A program made the translations under genes and the position numbers. From positions 372,001 through 436,000 of the forward strand of contig NZ_CP132313.1 of assembly GCF_030733845.1 (NCBI RefSeq): DNA of 64,000 bases, read 5' to 3'. Below the pieces are notes generated by a model. The model had not been told where the DNA came from. It did not search any database and worked only from the letters and a program-made list of their open reading frames with translations. The DNA is from Shinella zoogloeoides (GTDB taxonomy: Bacteria; Pseudomonadota; Alphaproteobacteria; Rhizobiales; Rhizobiaceae). Shown here in pieces: positions 26,983-35,589 of this stretch (the first letter of the stretch is position 1; the number at the start of each line of letters is the position of its first letter).

Positions 26983-29621
26983 GCCGCAGCCTTCTGTTTG
27001 CCGAGCCGCTTGATCGCCTGCTCAAGCGGGCGCTGTCCGTCACAATAATCCTCCCAGGCCGTTGTCTTCGCCAGCAGAGCCGGCACGGTCCTGACGGTGA
27101 AACGCTTCGGATCGAGGCCAGCTTTGACCTGCGTCCAGTTGAGCGGCATCGACACTGTCGCCCCCGGCCGCGCGCGCGGCGAAAGCGGCGCCACAGCGGT
27201 CGCCATGCGATCGTTGCGCAGATAGTCGAGGAAAAGCCGCCCTTCCCGCAGGCTCTTCGTCATCTTGATCAAATAGAGGTCCGGATTGTCGCGGGCCATC
27301 TCCTGGCAGACGTCATGGGCAAAACCCTTGGCGTCGGCCCAGGACAGCGGCTTTCGCTTGTTGACGGCGAGCGGCGTAACGACATGCAGCCCCTTGCCGC
27401 CGGTGGTCTTGCAGAAGCTGATCAGGCCGAGATCGTCCAGCCGGTCGCGCATCTCGCGCGCAGCAGCGACCACGGTGGTGAAATCGACATCCGGCCCGGG
27501 GTCGAGGTCGAAAACGAGACGGCCCGGGACTTCGGGCTGGCCGGGTTCGCAGTTCCATGGATGAAGCTCGATGCCGCCGATCTGCGCGATGGCAACAAGA
27601 CCTTCGACGCGATCGACTTGAAGGTAAGGCTTCTTGTCGCCGAAGACCTCGACCAACTCCAGCAGGTTTGACGTCCCCGGCATGGCGTGCCGCTGGAAGA
27701 ACTGTTCGCCGCCGATGCCGTCGGGCGCGCGGATGATCGAGCACGGCCGACCCTTCACATGGTCGATAAGCCAGGAACCCACCGCCTCGTGATAGCGGGC
27801 GAGATCTTCTTTCGTGACCGGCGCGCCATCGCCGGCATCCGGCCAGAGCGGCTTGTCGGGATTGGAGATGAGCACGCCCATGACCTCAGCTTTCGCGCCC
27901 TTTCGGCGGCTGGGTTTTGTCTTCGCGGCGACCTCGGGTTCTGGCGTTGCGGTCTTGGCGGGAGAAGCCGGCTTTTCCGCCTCGACCTCGGCCGCCGGCT
28001 TATCCTCCCGCAGGCCCTTGAACGCGGCCTGGCGCACAAGGCCGTCCGCGGTCCAGCCGGCGAATTCGATCTCGGCGACGAGCTCGGGCTTCAGCCAGAC
28101 GACCTCCTTTTCCTTGTTCGGCGCGCCGATCCCGGTGAAGGGGGACTTTTCCGCCTCGACAGCTTTCAGCTTCGGCAGCAGGGTCTCGACCTTCTTGGCG
28201 CCGTAGCCCGTGCCGACGCGGCCGACATAGACGAAATGGTCGCCACGGTTGACGCCGACCAGCAGCGAGCGAAACTTGCCGTTCGTCTTGGCGTAGCCGC
28301 CGATAACCACTTCATGGCCGGCGCGGCATTTGGATTTCGCCCAGGTCTCGGTTCGGCCGGATCGATAACGCGCATCCACCTCTTTCGAGACGATGCCCTC
28401 GAGTGAAAGCTTGCAGGCGGAACGCAGCACCGCATCGCCGCCGGTTTCGAAATGCTCGACGAACCGCAGATGGGGATCGTCGGTGGCATCATCCAGGAGG
28501 TCCCGCAGGCGCGATTTCCGGTCGGTCAGCGCCTTCTCCCGCAGATCCTCGCCACCATCGAACAGCAGGTCGAAGGCGAAATAGACGAGGTTGCCGGTGT
28601 TCTTCTCAGACAGCGCGGCCTGCAGCGCGGCGAAATCCGGCGCGCCGTTGTCATCGAGCGCGCAGATCTCCCCGTCGATGATGCAGTCCGGAAGAGAAGT
28701 AGCGGCATCCGCGATCTCGGGGTATTTGGCGGTCCAGTCGAGGCCCTTGCGGGTCTTCAGCGTGGCCTTGCCATTGGCGACCCGCATCTGGATGCGATAG
28801 CCGTCGAACTTGATCTCGTGCAGCCAGTTATCGCCGGCCGGCGGGCGGTCGAGTGTTTCGCAAAGCTGCGGCGCGATGAAATCTGGAAGATCCGCAATCG
28901 TCGACGTCGCCACGGTTTTGCTGGATCGATTTTTCTTGCGCTCGTCGGCAGCGAGGCCGTGCTTGCTGTCCCAGACGGCATCCGCCTCGACATCGCCGCT
29001 CGCCATCATAAACGGCTTCGGCTTGCGGCCCTTGCCGGCAGCAATCTGCGCCATGACGCGCCCCGAGGCCACCGAGGTCATGTTCTCGTCGAGGATGGCC
29101 GCGCCGTTCTCCTCGACGGAATGGTCGTCATGGTGCTTGATCAGCAGCCAGTTGGTGCGCTTGCCGCCGTCGCGGTCATGACGCATCCGAACCAGCACGA
29201 AGCTGCCATGGAGGCGCTTGCCGTGCAGCACGAATTTGAAGTCGCCCTTCCTGAGCGTCTCCTCCGGCGACTTGTTGCCCTCCGGCTCCCAGTAACCTCG
29301 ATCCCACAGCATCACCGTTCCGCCGCCATATTGGCCTTTCGGGATCGTGCCTTCGAAGTCGCCATAGTCGAGCGGGTGGTCTTCCACCTCGACGGCGAGT
29401 CGCTTGTCGTCCGGATCGAGTGACGGCCCCTTCGTGACCGCCCAGGATTTGAACACGCCATCGAGTTCGAGGCGGAGATCGTAATGAAGACGGGTGGCAT
29501 CGTGTTTCTGGATGATGAAGCGCAGACGGTTTGAGGGTTTGACCTCCGTCGAACCGCTCGGCTCCTGCGTCTGCTTGAAATCCCGCTTCTTCTTGTAGGT
29601 TGAGAGCTTGTCAGCCGCCAT
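26979..29621 (-). CDS. ligD: LigD, multidomain NHEJ ligase-polymerase
   Basis: A protein of about 880 residues in three parts. The N-terminal 3'-phosphoesterase domain carries [16 protein letters not shown] and [19 protein letters not shown]. The ligase domain has its nucleophilic Lys in EIKFDGYR (near residue 280) and IDGEICALD. The C-terminal primase-polymerase domain has [13 protein letters not shown] with the metal-binding Asp pair and [12 protein letters not shown]. The start at 29621 is chosen over an ATG 3 bases upstream because GAGG spacing is better. An Ala/Pro/Lys linker separates ligase and polymerase. An EcfG-type site lies upstream. Confidence 0.96.
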   Translation of the reverse strand: MAADKLSTYKKKRDFKQTQEPSGSTEVKPSNRLRFIIQKHDATRLHYDLRLELDGVFKSWAVTKGPSLDPDDKRLAVEVEDHPLDYGDFEGTIPKGQYGGGTVMLWDRGYWEPEGNKSPEETLRKGDFKFVLHGKRLHGSFVLVRMRHDRDGGKRTNWLLIKHHDDHSVEENGAAILDENMTSVASGRVMAQIAAGKGRKPKPFMMASGDVEADAVWDSKHGLAADERKKNRSSKTVATSTIADLPDFIAPQLCETLDRPPAGDNWLHEIKFDGYRIQMRVANGKATLKTRKGLDWTAKYPEIADAATSLPDCIIDGEICALDDNGAPDFAALQAALSEKNTGNLVYFAFDLLFDGGEDLREKALTDRKSRLRDLLDDATDDPHLRFVEHFETGGDAVLRSACKLSLEGIVSKEVDARYRSGRTETWAKSKCRAGHEVVIGGYAKTNGKFRSLLVGVNRGDHFVYVGRVGTGYGAKKVETLLPKLKAVEAEKSPFTGIGAPNKEKEVVWLKPELVAEIEFAGWTADGLVRQAAFKGLREDKPAAEVEAEKPASPAKTATPEPEVAAKTKPSRRKGAKAEVMGVLISNPDKPLWPDAGDGAPVTKEDLARYHEAVGSWLIDHVKGRPCSIIRAPDGIGGEQFFQRHAMPGTSNLLELVEVFGDKKPYLQVDRVEGLVAIAQIGGIELHPWNCEPGQPEVPGRLVFDLDPGPDVDFTTVVAAAREMRDRLDDLGLISFCKTTGGKGLHVVTPLAVNKRKPLSWADAKGFAHDVCQEMARDNPDLYLIKMTKSLREGRLFLDYLRNDRMATAVAPLSPRARPGATVSMPLNWTQVKAGLDPKRFTVRTVPALLAKTTAWEDYCDGQRPLEQAIKRLGKQKAAA

Positions 29622-29684
29622 CATCGACCTCGATCTATCCCGCGTTGCCGGCGCCCGTCGAACGACCACCCGCGTCGAGAGGAA

Positions 29685-29710
29685 AACCCCGCGCGAAGGA
29701 TTCTTGTTCC
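29685..29710 (-). promoter_or_regulatory. EcfG-type promoter of the ligD operon
   Basis: On the minus strand GGAAC (29706-29710) is followed by a 19-base spacer and TT (29685-29686, in GGGTTTT), 64 bases upstream of the ligD start. Stress control of NHEJ genes through RpoE2 has been reported in Sinorhizobium. Confidence 0.5.
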
Positions 29711-29799
29711 CGTCGTATCGCGCATGTCAGGTTGCGAGTATCTCGCGTGGCGAATATGCTCGCCACTGGCGCAATGCCGCTAAGCTTACGAGGATCTTC

Positions 29800-30003
29800 A
29801 TGGCAACGGGTACGGTCAAATTTTTCAATCAGGACAAGGGTTTCGGATTCATCACGCCGGACCATGGCGGGCAGGATGTCTTCGTCCATGTCTCGGGCGT
29901 GATCTCGGGTGGGCCGCTGCGCGATGGTTCGAAGGTCAGTTATGAGCTCGGTCAGGACCGCAAGACCGGCAAGTCGAAAGCGGAAAACGTTCGCGCGATC
30001 TGA
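29800..30003 (+). CDS. cspA: Cold-shock domain protein
   Basis: A 67-residue CSD protein starting [20 protein letters not shown], with RNP1 (KGFGFI) and RNP2 (VFVHVS) motifs. It binds single-stranded RNA and DNA as a chaperone. The ATG at 29800 follows GAGGATCTTC; the frame is open upstream to 29608 but unsupported. It is divergent from ligD. Confidence 0.95.
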   Translation: MATGTVKFFNQDKGFGFITPDHGGQDVFVHVSGVISGGPLRDGSKVSYELGQDRKTGKSKAENVRAI

Positions 30004-30026
30004 CCGGCGCGGGTCAGGGGCGGCAG

Positions 30027-30473
30027 CTAGCTGATGCCGCCGCCGAGCAGTTCAAGGGTTCGCGGATCCGCTTCGCCGGCGAAGAAGCGCTGAAGGGCGA
30101 GCCGAAACCGTTCGCCCTCCTCCCCATCAGCGGCCGCGCTGAACAATGTCATCGAGGAGCGGAATTTCAGATCGTCGGGCGAACCGAAGATCTCATGGGC
30201 CGAACAGCCGGATACTCCAAGGACCGCATCGACCGCCTGCGCCAGTCGTTCAGCAAGAAGGTGATGCAGCAAATAGGCTCGCGCCTCTTCAATGGAGCCG
30301 ATCCCGTAAAAATTCGCAGTCGGAGATCTGCCGAGCGCGCGCAGTTGCGGAAAGACGAACCACATCCAGTGGGTTTGCTTGCGCCCGGCTCTCAGCTCGG
30401 CAAGGACCGTATCGAAGACAAGATCCTGCGCAGCGACGAAGCGGGAAAGCTCAAACGGATCGTCCTCTGTCAT
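30027..30473 (-). CDS. DUF1810 family protein
   Basis: A 148-residue protein with the DUF1810 signatures DPFELSRFVAAQD, LRAGRKQTHWMWFVFPQL, FYGIGSIEEARAYLLH and DLKFRSSMTLFSAA. Family members are small cytoplasmic proteins of unknown function, common in rhizobia. It lies 24 bases downstream of a tiny membrane-protein gene on the same strand. Confidence 0.88.
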   Translation of the reverse strand: MTEDDPFELSRFVAAQDLVFDTVLAELRAGRKQTHWMWFVFPQLRALGRSPTANFYGIGSIEEARAYLLHHLLAERLAQAVDAVLGVSGCSAHEIFGSPDDLKFRSSMTLFSAAADGEEGERFRLALQRFFAGEADPRTLELLGGGIS

Positions 30474-30497
30474 CGATCGCCGCCTTCGATCTCGATA

Positions 30498-30626
30498 TCA
30501 GACCGGTGCGGCCGCCAGCAGGACAGCGACAGGAACCGTTATCGCCGATGCGCTGATCGCCAAAGCCGCCGCAAACTTGATCAAACGGGCGCGCCGCGCG
30601 CGCCGGGGATCCCATTCATACGCCAT
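30498..30626 (-). CDS. Tiny single-span membrane protein
   Basis: A 42-residue product: basic N-terminus MAYEWDPRRARRARLIKFAA, followed by a hydrophobic span ending AVLLAAAPV. The AGGGAC just upstream of the ATG is a modest ribosome binding site. It reads as an inner-membrane peptide with an N-terminal cytoplasmic arginine patch, and is on the same strand as DUF1810. Function unknown. Confidence 0.5.
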   Translation of the reverse strand: MAYEWDPRRARRARLIKFAAALAISASAITVPVAVLLAAAPV

Positions 30627-30768
30627 ACAAGTCCCTCCGACGGGAAAGAAAGCATGGGCAACGAGCGGAGTCCATCCTTGCCATATTCAGAACACACATC
30701 GCCAACGCTCGCCATTGCAAAACGGCCCGCCGCTCCCATCTTTTCGCAAGGGGGAACGGAGAAGTGCA

Positions 30769-31020
30769 ATGCGACGGTTTTTCAAGGATATCCCGCCTGA
30801 CGATGGCATTGAAATCATCAGCCCGCCGAGGATGAACGCTGGTCCCCGGTGTTCCGCAGTCTGCCTCTGCTGCGAGCAGGCGAACCAGCCAATGGACGAC
30901 GACGGTTGCGGCATTTGCGATACATGCCTGGGCACTCCTGCTCGTGCGGCAGACAATCCAGATGGGCTTGAATTTCCCGGCGGCCTCTCCCATCTAACGT
31001 TCACCACCCGTAATCGATGA
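30769..31020 (+). CDS. Small cysteine-rich protein
   Basis: An 83-residue protein beginning MRRFFKDIPPDDGIEIISPP at 30769. The cysteine cluster CLCCEQ...CGICDTC near residues 31-52 could bind zinc. The upstream open frame to 30379 is antisense to the DUF1810 gene and is not used. A GGAG-like site lies just upstream, and a terminator follows at 31071. I do not recognise the family. Confidence 0.5.
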   Translation: MRRFFKDIPPDDGIEIISPPRMNAGPRCSAVCLCCEQANQPMDDDGCGICDTCLGTPARAADNPDGLEFPGGLSHLTFTTRNR

Positions 31021-31070
31021 CTGCCTGCAGCGATGGTGCTCTGTCGCGCGTTCGTAGTCGTCCGGGTTCA

Positions 31071-31110
31071 AAGGGCGCTCCCCGGAAGGGTCGAGCGCCC
31101 TTCGTTATTT
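31071..31110 (+). terminator. Rho-independent terminator
   Basis: AAGGGCGCTC at 31071-31080 pairs perfectly with GAGCGCCCTT at 31093-31102, followed by CGTTATTT. It ends the cysteine-rich gene. Confidence 0.7.
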
Positions 31111-31210
31111 CTGAAGATGCCCTGCTGCCGAAATGATTGACTTCCTGCCGCCGTGCTCCACTTCACCTTCGTTATTCCGTTTCACGGCGGCGGACTGGGG
31201 AGGCTTTTGC

Positions 31211-31230
31211 AGCCCCGCTGCAGCGGGGCT
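31211..31230. repeat. Perfect 20-base palindrome
   Basis: AGCCCCGCTGCAGCGGGGCT reads the same on both strands. It is preceded by CTTTTG and lies 36 bases before the next ATG at 31266. It could be a terminator or a protein-binding site. Confidence 0.5.
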
Positions 31231-31265
31231 TCCCGACAAACAGACATGCGCATGCAGGAAACGAA

Positions 31266-31550
31266 ATGCCTCTCATCAGGAAGAATGGTGCATCCGCACC
31301 AAGGGAACTCGGGCTGTTCTGGTCAATGCAGACGCCCGAAGGAACCGCTGTCGACGTCTTTATCTATGCCAGCACCCTTCAATCCTTCGATCCCGCCTCG
31401 CTCGGCCCGGTCGGGCTGTTGAAGAGGCACAGATCCTTGCTCGAGAGCGTCGCGAGCGAGAAATACGACCGCGAAGGTACGGCTGAAGGAAACCTGCTTC
31501 ATCTCACAGAAGAAGATCTCCGAGCGACGACACCCACCGACTCTACCTAA
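31266..31550 (+). CDS. DUF1488-like small protein
   Basis: A 94-residue protein starting MPLIRKNGASAPRELGLFWS, chosen for the AGGAAA six bases upstream. The fold pattern (strand LFWSMQTPEGTAVDVFIYAS, helix LLKRHRSLLESVASEKYDRE, terminal LHLTEEDL) resembles DUF1488 proteins, where a short beta hairpin is followed by a helix ending in a D-L or D-F motif. The match is by pattern only. A hairpin with a pyrimidine tail follows at 31559. Confidence 0.5.
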   Translation: MPLIRKNGASAPRELGLFWSMQTPEGTAVDVFIYASTLQSFDPASLGPVGLLKRHRSLLESVASEKYDREGTAEGNLLHLTEEDLRATTPTDST

Positions 31551-31558
31551 GAACGAAA

Positions 31559-31585
31559 GAGCGGCCTACAGGCCGCTCCTTCCTC
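31559..31585 (+). terminator. Hairpin terminator candidate
   Basis: GAGCGGCC at 31559-31566 and GGCCGCTC at 31571-31578 form a perfect 8-base stem with a TACA loop, followed by CTTCCTCT. It lies 8 bases after the preceding stop. Confidence 0.6.
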
Positions 31586-31604
31586 TATTGGACGCAAGTA
31601 ACGG

Positions 31605-32000
31605 CTAGCGTCTATAACGCAACCGCTCCTGCTCAATTTCCGCGGGGCCGTAGGGATCGAGTGTGTCGTCAAGCCAAGTCCAGCCCTACTCAGCGTAGGC
31701 GGCACGGCGCTCTGTCGGATCAACCCAGTTGGACTGACGCAGGATCGCGTCAGCCTCGGCATAGAGGCTTTCGTCGACACGCGCCGTGACGAGCGTGCCG
31801 CCACGGCGAACACCTTCGGCACAAACATGGGCATGCTCTTTCGGCACGCCAGACTCCGTCATGGCGCCAATGGGCCCACCGGCCGCGCCGCCGGCGACGG
31901 CGCCCGGCCGCTGCTGCTGCCGCCGTTGCGGCAAGCCGCCCGGCGGCAACCACCGGTCCGACACCCGGAATGGCCATGATGCCGAGGCCCGGTGGACCAA
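31605..32000 (-). pseudogene. Decayed general-stress glycine-rich protein gene
   Basis: Three pieces on the minus strand read as one protein. First, LGIMAIPGVGPVVAAGRLAA in one frame (about 32000-31930). Then, after a frameshift in the Ala/Gly-rich part, AVAGGAAGGPIGAMTESGVP and EHAHVCAEGVRRGGTLVTAR. That frame meets TAG at 31686-31688 but continues in frame with GWTWLDDTLDPYGPAEIEQE and RLRYRR to a stop at 31605. The in-frame TAG is probably a CAG-to-TAG change. The family resembles general-stress proteins with EHAHVYAEGVRRGGTLVTVR. The N-terminus is missing, so the gene is inactive. Confidence 0.65.
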
Positions 32001-32103
32001 GGCGGAAGCATTGACTGCGTTCTTTCTCCCAGACGACGGAACGAAAAATGCTGACGGATCGGTGTTCCGCTCGTCGCATGGACAATATCGCGTCCACAAA
32101 AGC

Positions 32104-33367
32104 TCAGTCGTCTGAATTCGACTTCCCGAGATCACGTTCCCACCCGAACACGCTGCGGCCGTCGATGGTGGCCGAACGGCGAAATTCCCCGGCGACGATC
32201 TCCTTCAGATCCGGCCCCGTCACATAGCGTTCGAGTTGACGGTTTTGCTCGTCAAGCCGCTTCAGCGCTTGCAATTCCTCTTCCAACCCCAACCTCGCCT
32301 TGCGGACTGCGGATTTCATCACGCCGATCGTCTCGTCATACACTTTCAATGGCACTGGAAACGGGTGTCTGTCCTTACCACCATGGGCGAGCGAAAACCG
32401 GGCGGGGTCGGAAAAGCGGCAGGGTGCTCCGTGCACAACCTCGGCCACCAGTGCCAGAGCCTGAACGGTGCGGGCTCCCACGCCCGGCGTGAGGAGCAGA
32501 CCCTCGAAGTCGGCCGGTCCGCGCTCCGCTGCCGCAGCGAAATTGCCGTGCAAACGCCGCATGTTGATGTCGCTCTCGCGGACATCGTGATGTGCCGGCA
32601 TAACAAGATGCGGCAAGGTGAGTTGTGCGTCGCCTTTCTTCACGCTGATTGCCGGTGCTTTCTCAATCAAGGCCAGTTCGCGGACGATACGGTCCGGCCC
32701 GAGCGTTGCAAGAAGATCGAGCTGTGCCTCCCGCGAGAGCTTGGCGCGCGTGTCGGCAAGATTGACGATTTCCCCCTGGTCCCTCCCCTCGATGGCGGCA
32801 TGCGGCGAGTCGAGAAAACCGTTCAGCCCCTCGGATAAACAGTGATACCGCCGAGCCTGGCGTCTGTCGCCGTTCATGCCCTGCTGCACGACAACCCATT
32901 TCCCGTCGTCGGCAACCACAAATCCGTGCAAATAGAGGTCGAACCCGTCCTGCACCGCGGCACTATCGACCTTTGCGACCAATCGGCTTGTCGTGGAAAG
33001 TCTCACGCCGTCAAGGCCGACGCGATCACCGATGCTCATCAGTTCGCCCGGCGTCTTGCGCGACTGGGCGCCGCGCCCGCCGCAGACATGAAGGCCCAGC
33101 TCACCGGAGAGCGGAACCAGGCCGCGCTTCAACGCGCCGAGAACGCTGGTCGTTACCCCCCGAGGAATGCCAGTCCATTCCCATGACGGCGCCGAAGGAC
33201 TGGAACCAGAACGGATTGGCCAGCCGGCGCAGATAGTCATCACGCCCATAGTGATGAACGATCGCCTCGGTGATGATCGCGCCGAGCCGCGTCATACGAT
33301 CCCCGAGCCATCTCGGAACTTTTCCGCCATGCAGGGGAAGATCGGCGCTTCCTGCGCGTTTCGCCAA
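32104..33367 (-). pseudogene. DUF763 protein gene with a homopolymer frameshift
   Basis: The 3' part (32104 to about 33160) encodes a DUF763 domain with RGVTTSVLGALKRGLVPLSG, GLHVCGGRGAQSRKTP and HHDVRESDINMRRLHGNF. The N-terminal part lies in another frame: AKRAGSADLPLHGGKVPRWL, EAIVHHYGRDDYLRRLANPF and GAVMGMDWHSSG. The two meet at a run of six C (33156-33161, G on the coding strand); removing one base joins HSSG to VTTS. The natural start would be TTG at 33367, after GAGG. DUF763 function is unknown. It is a real mutation, phase variation, or a sequencing error in the run. Confidence 0.8.
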
Positions 33368-33555
33368 TGTCGTGACCTCTGAAATACCCGACGACAGATA
33401 GACAGTGCAGGACCAGTCTACAACATCGCGGACCGCTCTATCGACACGTCTGATCCAAATGACATCCGCTGACGGGACAGCGTCGCCCAGACGCAAGGAG
33501 CAAGCGCAACAACCCTCTGCGCCAGCGATAGTTGCTAGCAAAATTCGCCCGGTGG

Positions 33556-33580
33556 GGAACTTCCGATCCAAGACCTTGTT
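33556..33580 (+). promoter_or_regulatory. EcfG-type general-stress promoter
   Basis: GGAAC at 33556-33560, 18-base spacer, TT at 33579-33580 (CTTGTT), 32 bases before the ATG at 33612. Confidence 0.65.
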
Positions 33581-33611
33581 TCCGTTGCGATCATGACATG
33601 GAGACCAGACG

Positions 33612-33899
33612 ATGACCATAAACCCAATCGGTGAGCCCATCCCCCGAGGGGTGATAGCCTACCCCTCCCCCGACACCACGTCCGATGCGCAGGAAGCCGT
33701 CTCACCAAGCGGGCTGCAGGCTTGGAACGAACTGGCTGATATCGGCTTGAGCCTCGCCTTCATTCCCGCCCTCGCATGGGCCAGTTTCGTGACAACCAGC
33801 ACCGCGGCCTGGCAGGCATGGGCGTTCCCCGATCTGCAAAGCGGCGCGCCGCCGGTTTCAAAACTCTCGTCTGGCGAGGGCAGACCGTTCTCGAGCTGA
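33612..33899 (+). CDS. Hypothetical protein under a stress promoter
   Basis: A 95-residue protein beginning MTINPIGEPIPRGVIAYPSP. The N-terminal half is Pro/Ser-rich, followed by an amphipathic or weakly membrane-seeking stretch (IGLSLAFIPALAWASFVTTS) and a Ser/Gly-rich tail. I do not recognise it. The upstream stress promoter and the gene that follows after 29 bases suggest a stress-related role in an operon. Confidence 0.5.
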   Translation: MTINPIGEPIPRGVIAYPSPDTTSDAQEAVSPSGLQAWNELADIGLSLAFIPALAWASFVTTSTAAWQAWAFPDLQSGAPPVSKLSSGEGRPFSS

Positions 33900-33928
33900 T
33901 CTGACTACTCGAATTTATGGAGGCACGC

Positions 33929-34396
33929 ATGGACAATGAATCCGTTTCACCCGCCGTGATATCGTTGCTGAACGAGCAGGCGGAACAGACGGCAAAACGC
34001 AAGACCAGGCTCGACAAGGGACTGGAGGATACCTTTCCCGCATCCGACCCGGTTTCCGTGACGCACACCGCTACTGCAACCGGTTCAACAGCGGCGACGG
34101 CCGAGCCCCACGAAAGTGAACGTCTGGGGCTCCACCCGTCCAACGATCCCTCGGCGTCGACAGATGATCATGCCGCCGTGCTTCACGAGATACGACGCGA
34201 TCTGGAGAACCTCCGTGACCGCTTTCGTGCTACCACCGTCGACGTCAGTGGCACCGCACGCGCCAAAGCCAGCGCGATAGAACGCCGTGTCGAACAGATA
34301 ATTCGCGAACGACCTCTGGTGACAGTCGGCCTGGCTACCGCACTGTCCTTTATTCTCGGCGCCGGGTATGGCGCCAGAAGGAGAGACTATCGATGA
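33929..34396 (+). CDS. ETFPASDP-type stress protein with a DUF883-like membrane anchor
   Basis: A 155-residue protein. The start is ATG 33929 (MDNESVSPAVISLLNEQAEQ) since GGAGG lies 5 bases upstream; an ATG at 33917 lies within that site. The N-terminal part carries LDKGLEDTFPASDPVSVTHT, a motif common in rhizobial small proteins. The middle is a charged helix (LHEIRRDLENLRDRFRATTV), and the C-terminus (RPLVTVGLATALSFILGAGY-GARRR) looks like the anchor of ElaB/YqjD/DUF883 proteins, which bind ribosomes at the membrane. A broken paralogue is at 54938. Confidence 0.7.
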   Translation: MDNESVSPAVISLLNEQAEQTAKRKTRLDKGLEDTFPASDPVSVTHTATATGSTAATAEPHESERLGLHPSNDPSASTDDHAAVLHEIRRDLENLRDRFRATTVDVSGTARAKASAIERRVEQIIRERPLVTVGLATALSFILGAGYGARRRDYR

Positions 34397-34420
34397 CAGT
34401 CCGTCCCGGTCGTCTGTGAG

Positions 34421-35521
34421 ATGTCGAAAGGTCACCGCGCCAGCTCGACTCGGCTGACATCGATAATCGCATTGATGGCAATTGCCGGCGCGGCGCTCTG
34501 GGTGGCTGCGCCGACATGGCGAGCATCCGGACTGGTTCCTGATAAGCGTGAAATCGATGCGCATGGCCGCGAAGCCGAGGTGCCGGAATCAATCCCGGCC
34601 CGAGGTCTTCGCGATGTCTTCTGGCGGGTGTTCCATGAGGTCTCGACCGACCGGGTGATGCTTATCTCTGCCGGTGTAACATTCTACCTGCTACTCGCCA
34701 TCTTTCCCGCCCTGGCGGCTTTGGTGTCGCTCTATGGCCTTGTCGCCGATCCATCGACCATGGCAGATCACCTGAACGCCTTGGCCTCGCTTCTTCCGCC
34801 TGGTTCCTTCGAGATCGTCGCCGATCAGATCGCCAGTCTTGCCGCTAGTCGAGACCGAACGCTCGGATTGACCTTCTTCGTTGGCCTCATCATCGCACTT
34901 TGGAGTACACGAAACGGCGTTCTCGCGATCTTCGACGCGATGAACGTTGCCTATGACGAGGAAGAAAAGCGCGGTTTCGTCAAGCGGAACCTGATCGGGC
35001 TGGTGTTCACCATCGGCGGGGTCTTGGGGCTCAGCGCTTTGATCGGCGTTGTTGCTGTCTTGCCGGCCATCCTGGCCTATCTCAGGCTGGACGGCGCCGA
35101 CGAGCGACTTCTCCTGATCCTACGTTGGCCGATCCTGCTGGTGCTCGCTTTTGCCGCCGTGACCTGTATCTACCGATATGGGCCAAGCCGCTCGCCGGCG
35201 CGTCTACGGTGGCTGACATGGGGCGCAGCGCTGACGGTGGTCGCGTGGATCGTCATGTCCGTCGGCTTCTCCTTCTATCTCAGCAATTTCGCCGACTATA
35301 ACGCTGCCTATGGTGCGTTTGGTGCCCTGATGGGTCTTCTCATCTGGATTTGGCTTTCGGTCGGCATTCTGATTGTGGGGGCGGAGCTGAATGCGGAACT
35401 CGAACATCAGACGGCGCGGGACACCACGACAGGTCCGCCGCTTCCGATGGGCGCACGTGGCGCCTTCGTCGCCGACACCCTCGGAGCAACGGCAGACGCG
35501 ATAAAGAGTAACAAAGACTAG
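34421..35521 (+). CDS. YihY/BrkB-family membrane protein
   Basis: A 366-residue polytopic protein of the YihY/virulence-factor-BrkB family. After an N-terminal membrane span (IIALMAIAGAALWVAAP) come the family features RVMLISAGVTFYLLLAIFPA and ALWSTRNGVLAIFDAMNVAY (the TRN/FDAMN signature), with further spans near residues 185-215, 225-245, 265-285 and 300-325. Transport function is debated. It follows the DUF883-like gene by 24 bases. Confidence 0.9.
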   Translation: MSKGHRASSTRLTSIIALMAIAGAALWVAAPTWRASGLVPDKREIDAHGREAEVPESIPARGLRDVFWRVFHEVSTDRVMLISAGVTFYLLLAIFPALAALVSLYGLVADPSTMADHLNALASLLPPGSFEIVADQIASLAASRDRTLGLTFFVGLIIALWSTRNGVLAIFDAMNVAYDEEEKRGFVKRNLIGLVFTIGGVLGLSALIGVVAVLPAILAYLRLDGADERLLLILRWPILLVLAFAAVTCIYRYGPSRSPARLRWLTWGAALTVVAWIVMSVGFSFYLSNFADYNAAYGAFGALMGLLIWIWLSVGILIVGAELNAELEHQTARDTTTGPPLPMGARGAFVADTLGATADAIKSNKD

Positions 35522-35542
35522 GCTTCTTCTGTCGAAGCGCTC

Positions 35543-35567
35543 GGAACAAGCGGCGGACTGCGAGGTT
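35543..35567 (+). promoter_or_regulatory. EcfG-type general-stress promoter
   Basis: GGAAC at 35543-35547, 18-base spacer, TT at 35566-35567 (GAGGTT), 23 bases before the DUF4142 ATG. Confidence 0.75.
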
Positions 35568-35589
35568 CAAACAACAAAGGAGACCTGCC

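Noticed and set aside
26575..27048. Plus-strand open frame opposite DUF4112
   Set aside because: Charged, domain-free antisense frame; DUF4112 on the minus strand is clearly coupled to ligD.
30753..30777. GGAAC before the cysteine-rich gene as a further stress promoter
   Set aside because: The next TT is 20 bases away and falls inside the start of the gene, outside the spacing seen at the other sites.
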